Source of the DNA: Piromyces finnis
Lineage: Eukaryota > Neocallimastigomycota > Neocallimastigomycetes > Neocallimastigales > Neocallimastigaceae
Assembly (NCBI GenBank): GCA_002104945.1
Contig: MCFH01000011.1
Location: 939,501 to 1,003,500, forward strand
Direction of reading: 5' to 3'
Length of the DNA stretch: 64,000 bases
Positions 10,264 to 23,392 of the stretch are shown piece by piece. The notes beneath the pieces were generated by a model that was not told where the DNA came from, ran no database searches, and was given only the letters and a program-made list of their open reading frames with translations. The position numbers and the translations under genes were made by a program. The number at the start of each line of letters is the position of its first letter. Position 1 is the stretch's first letter.

Positions 10264-12336
10264 ATCTCGCCCTTTAAGTTGAGCTCCTGCTAGATTATTT
10301 CTTTGAAGGAATATCAATTACAAATGGTTGATATCTATGTTTGATCATACCATTGTTATTTCTTGTATAAACTTGATCTTGACTTTCTTTTCTAGACTTT
10401 TTATTTTTTCTATAAAATTCTTGGATCAATTGTACATCCGTAATTTGATCTTCCGGAATCCAAGTATTTTCGTCAAGATTTTTCTATGTCATCAAGAAAT
10501 ATTTCTTTCCATGATAATTTCTTTCTTGAATAATCTTATCAGGAATCCTATCAATAGTATATGTAGTTAACCTTTCTTCTTCTATTCATTACTGATCTAT
10601 TTTTAAATTCATTTTCGTTATAAGGTTCTAATAACGAAACATGAAAAACAGAGTGGCAACGTAAATTGTTTGATAACTTTAATTCAAATGCTAAAGGACT
10701 TACTTTCTTGATTATTTCAAAAGGTCCAAGCATTTGATCAGCAAGTTTTCTTTTAACGTTTTTGTTTGAAAGATTAATACCTTTTAATAACCAAACTTTT
10801 TTGCCAACTTCGAAATTTGGAGATTCCATTCTCTTTTGATCAGCATACTTTTTGTAGGTTTCTTTTGCTTGATCAAGATTTTCTTTTAAAAATTTAATTT
10901 TTTCATTAATATCCAAAATTCTTTGCTTAGCTCTATTTGGTTTATTGGCTGAAGGAATTTCAGGGTTGAATTTTGGATTGAACTTATAATTAACGAAAAA
11001 CGGAGATTGATTGATTGATTGCTGTAAAGTATTGTTATAAGTAAATTCAGCAAAAGCAAGTCAACCTAGTTATTCTGTTTTTCGTTAATAAAACAACGGA
11101 GATATTGTTCCAATATCCCGTTCACCCTCTCCATTTGACCATCAGTTTCAGGATGGTTTGCAGTAGAAAAAGCAAGTTTAATATTTAACAAATTACATAA
11201 ATGATTCCAAAAGTCTGAAGTAAACTGAGTTCCTCGATCAGAAATGATGGAATCAGGAAAACCATGTAATTTAAAGATATTGTTAACAAAAACATCAGCT
11301 GCATTAGAAGCAGTAGGTAAACATCTTAAAGGATTAAAATGAGCTATTTTTGTTAACTTATCAACTATAACCATAATGGTGGTCATGTCTTTGGATTTTG
11401 GAAGCTCGACAATGAAATCTATTAACAATTCAGATTATACTCTATTAGGAGTGGAAAGAAGAAAAAGCAACCCATATGATTTATGTCTTGAAACTTTAGC
11501 TTTACAACAAGCTACACAAGACTTTATAAACTTTTTAACATCATAACTAAACTTTGGCCACCAAAAATTTCTACTAATTAATTCAATAGTTTTATTAACA
11601 CCAAAACGATCAGCAGAAATGGAGTCATGATGTAATTCTAAGACCCTAGTTCTTAATGAAGAAGGAACATAAATTAAATTGTCGTAAAGTAAAAATCCTT
11701 CTTTATCAATTTTAACTTTATCAATATTCCTAATTGGAGGGGACGAAAAATTATTGCTTAGAAATACACAAACTTTGTTATATAATTCATTTTTTAAAGA
11801 ACATAAAATAGAATTAATTAAAGAATTGTTTTTATTAAAAGAATTAATTACATTTCATGAAACAAAATTACAACTAAAATTAATACATTCAATATTTTCA
11901 ATAACACAATTATTATTGTTATTATTACAAAAATGATCACTACATCTGGATAACAAGCCAAGTTTACTAGACTTTTTCCCAGCTCTGAAGACTAACTTAA
12001 AAATCAAATCTAGATAAGAATTCATACCATCTTATCTGTCTTTGTGAGAGCATTTCAGGCTTTCTTGGGAAGGTTAAATTCTTATGATCAGTATAAATGA
12101 TAAACTGATGCTTTGCGCCTTCTAAATAATGTCTCTATTCTTCAAGAGCCACCTTGATAGCTATCAACACTTTATAATAAATTTGATAATTTCTTTGAGA
12201 CTTGGTTAAGCTAGATGAAATAAAAGCAATAGAGCGCAATTGCTCTTCAAACTCTTGTGAAAGAATTGCACCAACTGCAAAGTTACTAGTGTCATTCTCC
12301 ACAATAAAAGGTTTGTTGCTATCAGGGTTAATTAAG
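10264..12336 (-). pseudogene. Decayed Ty3/gypsy pol (RNase H, integrase, C-terminal domain), related to element A
   Basis: Fragments read on the minus strand follow the element A polyprotein in order. RNase H residues (NKPFIVE, SNFAVGAIL) lie at about 12336-12040 and the zinc-binding segment around 11700-11430. An integrase core is at 11428-11066 with IDFIVELP, ISDRGTQFTSDFW and TDGQMERVNGILEQY. The linker with FEVGKKVWLLKG and FHVSLLEPY is at 10916-10551, and a C-terminal remnant (YQPFVI) near 10320. Frameshifts and stops separate the pieces, and everything upstream of RNase H is missing, so it cannot be expressed as one protein. Confidence 0.85.
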
Positions 12337-13034
12337 TGTAAAATAATAATGTTAAAAACAGATTATTATTTTTACAATAAAACACAAAAATTATAAAAAA
12401 TTAAACACTAAAATTAATAAATAAAATTTTCAATTTATATTTCTCTTTAAAAAAGTTATTAACTATATGATAGTCAATAACAACTACGTTTATTTAAAAT
12501 TTGGAAAAAATACATGTATTTATATGTTTTTTCATTTACATTCATTATATATGTTTTTCATTCAATTATACATATATTTAATATAAAATAAACAAAACTA
12601 ATTTAATACAAATTTAAATAAATAATAAAATAATAAAACTAAATTGAAACTAATTAAATACACTTTTGATTTAATTTGAGTAAACTACAAATTGAATACA
12701 GTCCATGTATTATCTATATATTATTTTAATATTAATAATACTATTTATAATATAATTATTATTAAAAATGTTAATTTAAAACTACGCTAAAGTTATTAAA
12801 CTAATTTTTAATTAAATAAAAACTTTTTAAGATTTAATTTGAATATTTAAAATATTTAAATTTTAATTATCCATTAATCTAAATTTTAACTTTGATATTT
12901 TAAAATTATTTATTATTTAATTATTCCATAAAATTTTATTTAATAAATAATTTTCCATTAAAATATCAAGATTATTATTTAATAATTATTAATTAATTAT
13001 TAAATAATTTAAAGATATATTTTATATCTTTACA
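12337..13034 (-). repeat. B-like LTR abutting truncated pol
   Basis: It runs from TGTAAAATAATAATG to ATATCTTTACA and resembles the LTRs of element B. Directly to its left is RNase H coding sequence rather than the expected primer site, and no TSD is visible, so it marks a recombination or deletion joint. Confidence 0.65.
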
Positions 13035-14430
13035 AGTGTCTTCGTAAGCTTGCATAAGGCTTTCAAAACTATTATTTATTTTCTTTATTTAATAATAATG
13101 TGAGTTTATCCAACTTTTCTTCTATATTTTTAAATTTTTCTTCATAATTAATTTCTTTTAAGTCTTCTTCATTACTAATTGTAAAATACTAATCTTAAAA
13201 CAGATTATATATTTAACAATAAAACAACTAAACACAAAGATAAAAAAAAGTAAAAGAATATTTTTTATCACAAATTATTACTTTATTAGTAATTGAAATT
13301 TAAAATAACAAACAAAAATTATATGTATTTATATTTTTCCATAATTATATTCTAATATATTATTCTATTTAAATAAACATATATTTAATATAAAATAAAC
13401 AAATCTAATCTAGTTAAATAATAAAATAATAAAGCTAAATTAAAACTAATTCAATATACTTTTAATTCAATTTGAGTTAACTCAAAATTGAATAAAGCTC
13501 AGGTATTATCTATAAATTAATTTAATATTATTAATACTATTCATAATATATTTCCTATTGAAATATAAACAAATCTATTTTTAAAACTAAGTTAAAATTA
13601 TTAAGTTATTCTAAATTTAAATAAAAAAAAGTATAATGTTATTAAATTATTCTAAAATTAAATAAAAAGTATTTAAAAACATTTTGAATATTTAAAATAT
13701 TTGAAATATTTAAATTTATTTAAAATTCTTTTATTCCTTAAACTTAAGTATTTATCTTAATTACGGAAACGGAATTATTATAAAATAATTTACTATTAAA
13801 TTATTCCATAAAATTTATTTAAAATTTTATAATTAATTTTTATAATTAATTTTATTAAGTTTTAATTTATATTTAATAATTAATTATTAATTATTAAATA
13901 ATCTAAAGATACATATTATATCTTTACACTAGTTTTATCATTGAGTGTTTCCAGGTTTTCATTCATTAAATTATCATTTACATTTGAAATGTCTTTTTCC
14001 TTTTTGTCTTTATTGTTATATTCATTACATAACTCCTTAAAGTTATTAGAAGTGAATTCAGTTCCATTATCGCTTCTAAGATATTTTACTTTGGATAATA
14101 GTTCATTGGTTGTTTTATTCAACCAATTTCCAAATTCCTTGAAAACATTACTTTTACTCTTGACAAATATTACCCATCCATATCGACTGTAATCATCTAA
14201 GATACTTAAAAAGTATACATTGTCATGAATTGATGGTGTGATTGGACTTACCAAATCGATGTGTACTATTCCAAAACATTTGATGCTATACTATTTGACC
14301 TTTTATTAGGGATTTCTTTCATTTTGCTTTTCATGTATATTGTACAATTGCGAATATTGTTCTTTTCATCATTATTGTTGAAATTCAGATGCCCAATTCT
14401 TCTTGAAGTCAAGTTTTAAGGAGGGACATC
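13035..14430 (-). pseudogene. Ty1/copia fragment (GAG-pre-integrase and integrase core), interrupted by an LTR
   Basis: On the minus strand, from about 14430, there is a pre-integrase remnant (RRIGHL) followed by an integrase core with FLSILDDYSRYGWV and RSDNGTEFTS (14254-13929). It then passes straight into a charged Lys/Asp/Asn-rich linker; the second half of integrase is absent. Beyond the solo LTR (13180-13928) the same type of open, Glu/Lys-rich frame continues at 13179-13090. It lacks RT and RNase H and is a fragment. Confidence 0.7.
13180..13928 (-). repeat. Solo B-like LTR in a copia fragment
   Basis: This 749-bp copy runs from TGTAAAATACTAATC to ATATCTTTACA. Flanks ctaat (13175-13179) and ctagt (13929-13933) are a TSD with one mismatch, so it is an older solo LTR. 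Confidence 0.7.
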
Positions 14431-15085
14431 TTGATAAGGAATAATAATATAATGCTTTTATTAATAAAATAACTTAATCATTTGATCATTATTATCTTAT
14501 TTAAGTTAGCTAAATTTTTAATTAATAATATGACTAATGTAATTTATAATTGTAAATAGTTTAATTATATTTTATTTTCTATTAAATGGAGCTAATATTA
14601 TAAGATGAAATATAAAAATTTAATACATTATAAATTATATATTTTTAAATTATTAAACTTTATATTATTTTATAATTTAAATAATTTATTATTTATTTTA
14701 TTATTTAATTATTAAAAATATTTTTTTATTAAGATTTTAATTTACTATTTTTATTAAATAATTGTTATTGACTATTAAGTAATAACATTCTAATAAAAAT
14801 ATTTTCATAAATAATAAAAAATAATAATACTGTAAATTATAATTGTAATTAAAAATCTAGTGTTATTGCAATTTTGTTTAGTCTAGTGTTTTACAAAACT
14901 TTACAAAAATATATATTTATATAATATTAAATAAAATTATACTTTTCATATAATTAATCTAATTAATACATAAAAATAATTATATAATTAATTAATAGTA
15001 AATAAAATATATAAAATTATTTTATTATTTTTTAACATACTCCCAAAAGTATAAATACTTTATTTAATATTCATTTAATATTAAT
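14431..15085 (-). repeat. AT-rich sequence with the 3' LTR-like end of a copia element
   Basis: 14431-14900 holds nothing recognisable. About 14904-15037 matches 19840-19977 and ends ...TTTTTTAACA in both places. On the minus strand it is preceded by CTTTTGGGAGTA, a good polypurine tract, so it is taken as the 3' LTR side of the copia element to its right. The exact LTR length is uncertain, because homology covers only about 135 bp. Confidence 0.5.
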
Positions 15086-15703
15086 TTAATATTTATGTAA
15101 TAAATTATTTCTAAAAATAGTCATCTTTGTTGCATCCAAATATTTTGTGAAAACATCAGCAATATTATATAAAGACTTGATATATTCCAATTTTATTTTT
15201 TTTTCTTTTACCAATTCTCTTATTTTATGGTACTTAATGTCTATGTTTAGATTTTGAATTGATAGTATCAGTTTCAGCATTGTATATTGCTGCTTGATTG
15301 TCAATCAATATCTTAGTACAACTGTAGTGTATTCCCATTTCATTAAATACTCATATACCAAAAGAAATGCTTACCACACTCACATAAGCTATAATATTCA
15401 GATTCGACAATTGAAGTGGCAATGCAGTAACTTGGAGTACCAGCTTGTGGGACCACTTCCCATGAAAAAAAACAAAATCGGTAGTCGATCTTCTTGTTAT
15501 TTTATCACTTCCATAATCTGCGTCAACGAAAATTTTTAATGAAGCTTTTCCGGTATACAATAATCCATAGTACATAGTTCTTTTCAAATATTTAAATATT
15601 TGAACAATATTCTCCCAATTTTTATAAGTTGACTCTTGCGATTTCCTGGAAGCTCTTGTAACGGGGAATAAAATGTCAGACCTTGTAGAAATAGCTAAGT
15701 ATA
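15086..15703 (-). pseudogene. Copia RNase H domain, frameshifted
   Basis: Minus-strand pieces include KASLKIFVDADYGSDKITRRST (about 15560-15495) and, in another frame, IADVFTKYLDATKM near 15140, both typical of the C-terminal Ty1/copia RNase H. At least one frameshift separates them. This is the end of the pol that starts to the right of the solo LTR at 15704. Confidence 0.75.
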
Positions 15704-16308
15704 TGTAAAGATATCAAACGCCACAGATTGATATCATTAATGTAACTTAAGCCATAAATACTATTGTTTAAGTTACACGAATTATATTACAGAAAAAGAA
15801 AAATGGGACATAATTTATTTATTAATAATTAAAGTTTAAAACAAAATAAATTATTAATTTGTTTTTAATGTTTAACAAATAAATTAAATTTCTCAATTCA
15901 AACCCCTAGTTTTAGTATTGTTTTATAATAGAAATAGATATATAGTATATAATTATTAAATGATTAATATATCAATAGTACATGGGCACATATTCAAATT
16001 GAATAGTACTTAATTTGAATTGTCAATTTTACTAAAAATAGTTATAGTTTAAATATTTATTGATAATTAAGATTTAGTGTGGATTTTAAATAATAATATA
16101 AGAAATAAATAGTTATAATATAATATAAATGTATTTAGGAAAAATATAAATAGAAGATATTTTTCATCATTTTTCTATGTAATTGTTATTAACAATTTTA
16201 TTACAATAAATTAATAAAATTATTTTTATAAACCATATTTTATCTTTTGTGTTGTTACTGTAATAGGTTAGATGTCCTAATATATTCTGTTTTGTGTCTG
16301 GCTTTATA
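15704..16308 (+). repeat. Solo LTR, family A, inserted in copia pol
   Basis: It begins TGTAAAGATATCAAACG and ends GTCTGGCTTTATA, following the 606-bp LTRs of element A. The five bases gtata stand on both sides (15699-15703 and 16309-16313). It splits the RT and RNase H parts of the older copia element, so it is the later event. Confidence 0.88.
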
Positions 16309-17629
16309 GTATAATAAACAACTGCTGACCTATATTTTGTTGAACTAAATTTTTCTTGTTTTTCATCAACTTCGTTTACATGTTTAGGTGTTTTGCAAGG
16401 TTTACAGTTTTCCAAATTGAACTTTTTTAAGACATCTTTAAAATATCTCTCTTGGTGCTCTTGGTGGAGTAAGTAGCCGTTATTTAGTTTTTTAAACTTA
16501 ATACTACAATAAATCCAGCTTTTCCTATATCGGTAATTTTATATTTTTCTTTTAATATGAATATTACATGATATTAAAATATCATCCATGTGTATGTCTA
16601 ACAAACAATTAATATCATTATTTTTATCCTTCATAACGAAAATACAGGATTCACTTACTAATCGCTTGAATCCGATACTTGTTAAGGTTTCTGTTATGTT
16701 GTTGTTCCATTCCCGTGCCGCTTTCTTGAGTCCGTAACGCGCTTTATTTAACTTCCAATAGCCTTTTTGGTAAGTAGAGTCTCCTTCTGGAGCTTTCATA
16801 TAAATACTTTTTTTTAAGTCAGCATATAAATATGCTGCTTTTATATCTAACTGTTGTATATCAAAATTATTTTCTACTGCAATAGCTGTAAGAATTCTTA
16901 GAATCATGCTTCAAGGTTGGTGGTTTCTTTGTATTCTGTTCCGTATTCTTATATGAAACCTCTGGCTACTAAGCGTACTTTGTATTTCGAGATATTTCCT
17001 TCACTGTACCTTTTTATTTTGAAAACACATCTAGAGCTTACGGCGTTTGTATTTGGTGGAATATGGTTAACTTTTGTATATACACCACGCTCCTTCATAT
17101 TATTTAACTCGTCTCTAATAGCTTTTAACCATTCCATTTTGTCTTTTCTTTTGAAGACTTCAAAAAATTTGTAGGCTCGGTTATTTGGTTTGTTGACTTT
17201 AATAATAGTTTATCAACATTATTTATTTCATTTCTTCTCCTTTTACCTTTTATATCTTCTTCATTAATATCTAAATGTTTTCTTTTATTTCTTGGATAAT
17301 TTGGGTATTGTCTTTGTTCCACTTCTATTAAATGGTTCGGAATATAACTTAACATGAAATCTTTCTTTTGCTTATTTTTGTTAAAGTCTGATAAATTAAT
17401 TCCATCGTCTAAGTCTTTAACTTTATAAGAAAAATTTGTTTTTAGATTTTCTTTCACTTTCAATTATTTTATTTATTCTTTCTTCTTTGTTTAAATATTT
17501 ATTACTTTTAATTTTAATTTGACTTTCATCTTCCCTTTCTTTGTCGTCAATTAATTTTCTTTTATTTTTTCTTTTATGAATATTATTATTATTTTTATTA
17601 TCAATTTTATGATTATTATCGTCTTTCAT
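16309..17629 (-). pseudogene. Copia reverse transcriptase and upstream linker, broken
   Basis: Reading the minus strand, a Lys/Asn-rich linker (17629-17140) leads into RT pieces. These are EWLKAIRDELNNMKERGVY and VARGF (17137-16949), then FDIQQLDIKAAYLYADL, YGLKKAAREWN and LDIHMDDILIS (16907-16539), then MENCKPCKTPKHVNE (16415). HMDD replaces the usual YVDD catalytic box. Stops and frame changes between the pieces show that it is inactive. Confidence 0.82.
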
Positions 17630-17849
17630 ATTATTAATAAAGTTATTATATTTATATTATTATTGTTTTCATTTTTATTATATGAATTAATAATATTGAC
17701 GTTATTATCGTCATTATTATTGTTATTATTATTTATATTTGTTTTATTTAATTATTATTCTCTTTTGTAATATTATTTTTACTTTTTATTTTGTTTTTAC
17801 TTAAGTTGCTTTTATTTAAATCATTATTATTTAAATTGTTATTTTCATT

Positions 17850-18660
17850 TTAATTGTCATTAATATTATTTTCTTTATTGTTATTATTGTTATAAATAAT
17901 ATTTTCTTTGTTATTATTATTATTGTTAATGTCGATATAATTATGGTCGGCATTATAATTTATTTTATTTAAATTATTTGAAATATTATTGTTATTAATG
18001 TTTGATGATATGTCAATTTCTATGTCCTGTTGAAGACTTTCGTTATAGTCCCCTTCCATTCCATTGATTAATAAATCATAATCGATGAAATTGATATTTT
18101 TGACATTATCATCAAAGTTAAAATTACCTGATTGGTCTTCAAGAAATTCTACAACTCTTTTGATGACAATTTTAAATGAATTTAAGTCGAAAATTCTAAA
18201 TTCAGTAGAGTTATCATTATAGCCAATAAAGATACCAGGTAGAGATGTACTTTCAAATTTGTGCTTTTCTATGTTATGTTTAAGATGTAAAACTTTATGG
18301 CCTAGTCTTCTATGCAAGGATGTAATTTTTCGTCATTATTTAACTTCCTAATAGAATAATAATACATTGGATTTTGTATATGGTAGTTAAATAATTTAGT
18401 TTTTGATATATAAGCATTAAATACATTATGTTCATCTTCTCTTGATACATATATGTTATTTTTGTTTTTATCTTGAATAAATGTTGTAGCAGCGTTATTT
18501 ATATTTTTAAAATTTACGTTAAGGCCTTCTTTAACAAAATTTGAAATAGATATCAAATTTCTTTTAATATCTGGAACATATAGAACATTATTTAAAGAAG
18601 GGGGGTTCCTAATTTAAATTTAGTGTTATATCCTTGTAGTTATTTCTTTGTCTTGTAACT
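17850..18660 (-). pseudogene. Copia protease/pre-integrase region joined to the integrase C-terminal part; integrase core missing
   Basis: The right-hand part (18556-18302) has the protease-to-pre-integrase character and runs to a KLH...RRLGH motif in the overlapping frame. Immediately after RRLGH the sequence continues with LPGIFIGYNDNSTEFRIFD, which normally lies beyond the integrase core. About 150 residues of core with the catalytic Asp and Glu are absent. An Asn-rich low-complexity tail follows. A deletion within integrase is the simplest reading. Confidence 0.68.
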
Positions 18661-18723
18661 ACATCTGCATATTTCTTTTTATATTTTATATTTTGTTTAT
18701 TTTTATAATTTTTATTATTTGAA

Positions 18724-19580
18724 TTATATTCTTTTGTTAATTTTTTCTTTAAATATGCAGTTTCTTTCAATGTGACCTCTTTTATTACAAAAACGACATA
18801 TTATATCGTTTTTATTTTTATTATTTTTATTTTTATAATTTAAATATTTATTATTTCTATGATTATAATTATCATAATTTCCATAGCCACTTTCACTGCC
18901 AAAAACTTGATTGAAACCAAGCCTATTACTTCGTTCTCTTTCTTCTGACCTTTGAAAGGACTGAATTCTATTTGATACATATTCTCTACATAAAGTCCAG
19001 TTATCTTCATAATTAAATATATTTATCCATTGGTATTGTTTAGGCATAGTTCTGTATAACACGGCGGCCTTTTCTTCTTCATCTATATGGACTCCAATGG
19101 ATTCTAGTGTTTCAAATTTTAAATTTAAGTTGTTTACGAAACTGGCTATACTATCTTGTGGGCTGTATTTCATCCTGTTTACTTCTTTAATAAGGACATT
19201 TTTCTTACTAGCCTGGTTTCCTATATATATACTTTCTAGTGTTTTCCATATTTGATAACCAGTGAGTGTTCTACTTTGAACATCTTCAACTTATTTTGGT
19301 GTTAATGTATTTCCAATAAGCATTCTTACTTTTATCAATAGCAAGTGTTTTATTTTTTACATTTTTATTATAGTACATATTGGGCTCATAAGGAACTTCT
19401 TTATAATTTTCCTTTTCACTCTGATATATTTTTTATATATATCTTTGGAGTTTTATTTTCATCAATATATTTTTCCAAGTCGCAGCATCTTAAAATATCT
19501 CTAACTTTAATTTGCCAAGCTTGAAAGCTTTCATTATTAAGTTCTATTTGGAATTTTCCTATAAAACTAGAAGAGTCCAT
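18724..19580 (-). pseudogene. Copia gag, broken
   Basis: A likely start (MDSSSFIGKF) lies at 19580 on the minus strand. Frame breaks occur around 19400-19180. The longest open part (19173-18724) has the UBN2/copia-gag pattern (ASFVNNLNLKFETL, EEEKAAVLYRTMPKQY) and a CCHC knuckle CRFCNKRGHIERNC near its end. It belongs to the same decayed copia element. Confidence 0.78.
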
Positions 19581-20088
19581 ATTTGAACTTAATACATTTT
19601 TTATTTTTATTATTAAACATTTTCTTGAGACTATTGAGACTCTTAATCTTTTATGATTAAATATTATATCTTATATAATGCCAACACTTTTATAAATATA
19701 TATATATATATATAATAAGTTTATTTATTATTTATTATTAATATTTATTATTAATATTTTTATTATTATTCAATACAAGTTATTTAATAATGTCTTTTCT
19801 TATATTATGAAAAGAACAACATTTTAATGATAGTAAAAAATATATTTATATAATATTAAATAAAATTATACTTTTCATATAATTACTATAATTAATACAT
19901 AAAAATAAATAATATATTATTATATAATTAATTAATAATAAATAAAATATATAAAATTATTTTATTATTTTTTAACAATAATAATTCCACTATAAATTAT
20001 TTTAAAATAGAATTATTAATTATAATTTTTTAAAATCTTTTTCCTATATGATTTTTTAATTATAAGTATCAAAAAATATTTATTAATA
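19581..20088. repeat. 5' LTR side of the copia element and AT-rich sequence
   Basis: 19840-19977 matches 14904-15037 (ending TTTTTTAACA) and is taken as part of the 5' LTR of the minus-strand copia element. A short TA microsatellite lies near 19699-19714. The remainder to the tRNA is AT-rich without recognisable genes. Confidence 0.45.
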
Positions 20089-20170
20089 CGTCAGCTGCAG
20101 GATTTGAACCTGCGCGGGCAGAGCCCATCAGATTTCAAGTCTGACTCCTTAACCACTCGGACAAACTGAC
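20089..20170 (-). tRNA. tRNA-Ser (anticodon TGA)
   Basis: The reverse complement is an 82-nt class II tRNA. Acceptor GTCAGTT pairs with AGCTGAC, the anticodon loop is CTTGAAA, the variable arm is GGGCTCTGCCCGC-like and the T arm contains GGTTCAAATCC. The anticodon TGA reads UCA serine codons. A minus-strand run of six T about 15 nt downstream fits Pol III termination. A solo LTR starts 67 bp upstream. Confidence 0.95.
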
Positions 20171-20236
20171 TTTATTAATTTTTTTTGTGTAAGAAATATT
20201 AATTATTCATAATTGAATAATTATTATTTCTTATTA

Positions 20237-21270
20237 TGTCACGAATACTAGTGAAATTACAATTTCAAGATCACTTGGAATTGTGAAATCACTTATGAAA
20301 ATTCAAAATCAACAAATATTTTATTTTCAAATAAATTATAAAATTTTATTAAGAAATATTTAAAAATTTAGAAAAGGTTAAAATATGACCTTAACCCTTA
20401 ATAATTTTTATAATAAATAACTTTAACCCTTATCGTTAAAATGGAATAAGAAAAAACACGCGTATCTCCTCAACGAATGACGATTTTTGAATAAAAATAT
20501 TTTGGTTATAATTACGTTCGTTAGAAAGCCACGCTCGAGACAAACAACATATCTTAAAATCATGTCAATATCTCTGCTGGTTCACGAGATATTCCAATTT
20601 AAAGATATTTTGTTAGCAATGATTAATTGTTTATTCAGAGAATGATCACCCCTGATATATCAAACATAAATCATTCACTCAAAGTATAAAAAATTATTGT
20701 TTAATTAAATTAAAATTATTTTCCGGAACTAATTAACTTTATTTTATAATAATTATTTCAATAACATAATTTATAATCTTTGAACTAGAGGATTATAATT
20801 ATTAATATTATATTCAATGAATTATATTATAATTAAGAAATAATTAATATTATGAATATTATAAACAATAGTTATTTTTTAATAATTAGGAATAAGTCTT
20901 AAGTTTAGTTTAAGTATTATAAAATATATTATGAATATAATCATGTATTGAAAAGTTATTTTATTATTAAATGTAAAATTACAAATAGTATAAATAGTTT
21001 AGAATAGTTTTATGAATTAAATCTTTGTAAAGATTATTATCTTATTAATACTTAATAAGTATTACTATTAAATAATCTTATTATTATATATATTCTTTAA
21101 ATAAAATAAAAAGGAATTATTTTAACTATAATACATAATATAATTATTCATTTATAAATCAATTAAGATTATTTTAATAAAACATTTTTTTTTCTAACCT
21201 AGTTATCTTTTAACCTTTTATTTAATTTAATATTTTAATATTAAATTATAAGTTTAGTAAAACTTTTACA
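20237..21270 (+). repeat. Solo LTR, family F (1034 bp)
   Basis: It begins TGTCACGAATACTAGTG and ends AGTAAAACTTTTACA, with TSD tatta at 20232-20236 and 21271-21275. Inside is a conserved GC-richer island (about 20455-20600) with CACGCGTATCTCCTCAACGA and GTTAGAAAGCCACGCTCGAG. This is the best-preserved F copy. No internal region for this family is present in the window. Confidence 0.88.
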
Positions 21271-22599
21271 TATTATTTAATACAAATTTATTTAAATTAT
21301 TATTTTCTATACATTCAACTATTACTAATAATTTATTAAATTATTTAATATTTCATTCATTTAGTTAATACTTATGATTTACTTAAAATATTAATTTTAT
21401 ATACACTTATATAAAATATAAAATTTATTTACTTGCTATATTCTTATATATTTAATTAACTTTATAAATTTATTTAATTATTAATTTTTATGTACATTTA
21501 ATTAATATAAATAATTTATTTACTTATTATTTATCTTATACATTTAATTTTGACTAACTATATTCATTACACTTATTGTTTTAAATTATGTATTAATTAT
21601 ATTTTATGTATTGTATTAAGCACGGATAAAATAGGAATCGGAATTTTAAGGTTTTCCCGATTTCGCTTTAAAGAAGCATTCGGTTTTACTTAAAATTACA
21701 CGAAGATCAATATGACTAGAATATTGATCGAAAATCATGTTTAGGTTTTTCTTCTAGTCTTTTCCTAAACATTTTATTTGTTAAGATTAGAACCCGTTTA
21801 TTTAACCTTATTTTTTAATAAAATTATAAATAAAACACTCTTGAAATTCCTTAGAAATTCAAGAGTTATTATTATAAAGGAATACGTTATAATAAATAAC
21901 ATAAATACATTTTTCTTTTTAATTAAATAAAATATCCTTCTAATAAATCAGTAATTTAACTAAAAAAACTTACGACCCATTTGACTCTTTGTGTTTGGTT
22001 GTTTATTATAAATCTTTATAATAAACTCGATAAGTTTTATTTTTACTTTCTATTTTCTATTCTAATTTGTTCAATACTTCTTATTTCCGCATAATAATAC
22101 TACAATATTATTCGTTAATATTATTGTAGATAGTAATTTCTGTAAACAATAATAAGAAATTACTACATTTTGTTAAGGAACCAACAAATAATGTTATTCT
22201 TGTCATAATTAATGATTATGACCTAATCCATTATTGTTCCTAAATGTATGAAAACTTTACAATATTCTTATTTGTAAATTAATGTATACACTTAAATTAT
22301 ATTTAAAATTATTAATAATTATTTTTATTGAACTTAAAAATTAATTTAGTAATAATAATATATTGAAAATTATAGTTTATTGAACTTTTAGTTTAATTTA
22401 TCAAGTTAATGAATTTTTATTAATTAAAATTATGAATAATATTTCTGTAAAATAGTAAAATTCTTTAGTTAAATATATTTAAAGTAAACTTTTAATGTAT
22501 GTTAATCAATTTAATAATATGTATAAATATTTATTATAATAGTAATGTAATTTTATTATTCATTTAAAAGTAATTTAAAGACTAAAATTAATGTAAATA
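21271..22599. other. AT-rich repeat-like sequence, target of element B
   Basis: No gene is seen. The part around 21630-21790 (CGGAATTTTAAGGTTTTCCCG and CTTCTAGTCTTTTCCTAAAC) reappears in reverse orientation at about 50090-50206, so this is a dispersed repeat, possibly part of another LTR. It ends at the TSD attaa (22600-22604) of element B. Confidence 0.5.
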
Positions 22600-22604
22600 A
22601 TTAA

Positions 22605-23392
22605 TGTAAAAGTATAAAATTTAAAACAGATTTCATACTTAAAACAAAACAATTTTTATTAACACAAAAATAAAAAAATAAAACATTAAATTTTTATTTT
22701 AAGAAAACATTTTATTTAAACTCTTAAAAATATTATTAGCTATATAATAGTTAATAATTAAAAAATTGAAAATAACAATTACATCGATTTAACAAATAAA
22801 AATTACATGTATTTATATTTTTTCATAATTATATTCTAATATATTATTCTATTTAAATAAACATATATTTAATATAAAATAAACAAAACTAATTTAATTA
22901 AATAATAAAATAACAGAACTAAACTAAACTAATTCATTATACTTTTAATTCAATTTGAGTAAACTCAAAATTGAATAAAGCCCATGTATTTTCTATAAAT
23001 TAATTTAATATTATCAATACTATTCTTAATATATTTCCTATTGAAATATAAATAAATCTATTTTTAAAACTAAGTTAAAATTATTAAACTATTCTAAATT
23101 TAAATAAAAAAGTATAATCTATTCTAAAATTAAATAAAAAGTATTTGAAAAATATTTTAATTATTTAAAATATTTGAAATATTTAAATTTAATTAAAATT
23201 CTTTTATTCCTTAAACTTAAATATTTATCTTAATTTAAATTTAACGGAATTATTATAAAATAATTTATTATTAAATTATTCCATAAAATTTACTCAAAAA
23301 TTTTATAATCAGTTTTACTAAATATTAATTTATTATTTAATAATTAATAATTAATTATTAAATAATCTAAAGATATATATTATATCTTTACA
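22605..23392 (-). repeat. 3' LTR of element B
   Basis: It is 788 bp, TGTAAAAGTATAAAA...ATATCTTTACA on the plus strand, and identical by eye to the right LTR. Confidence 0.9.
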
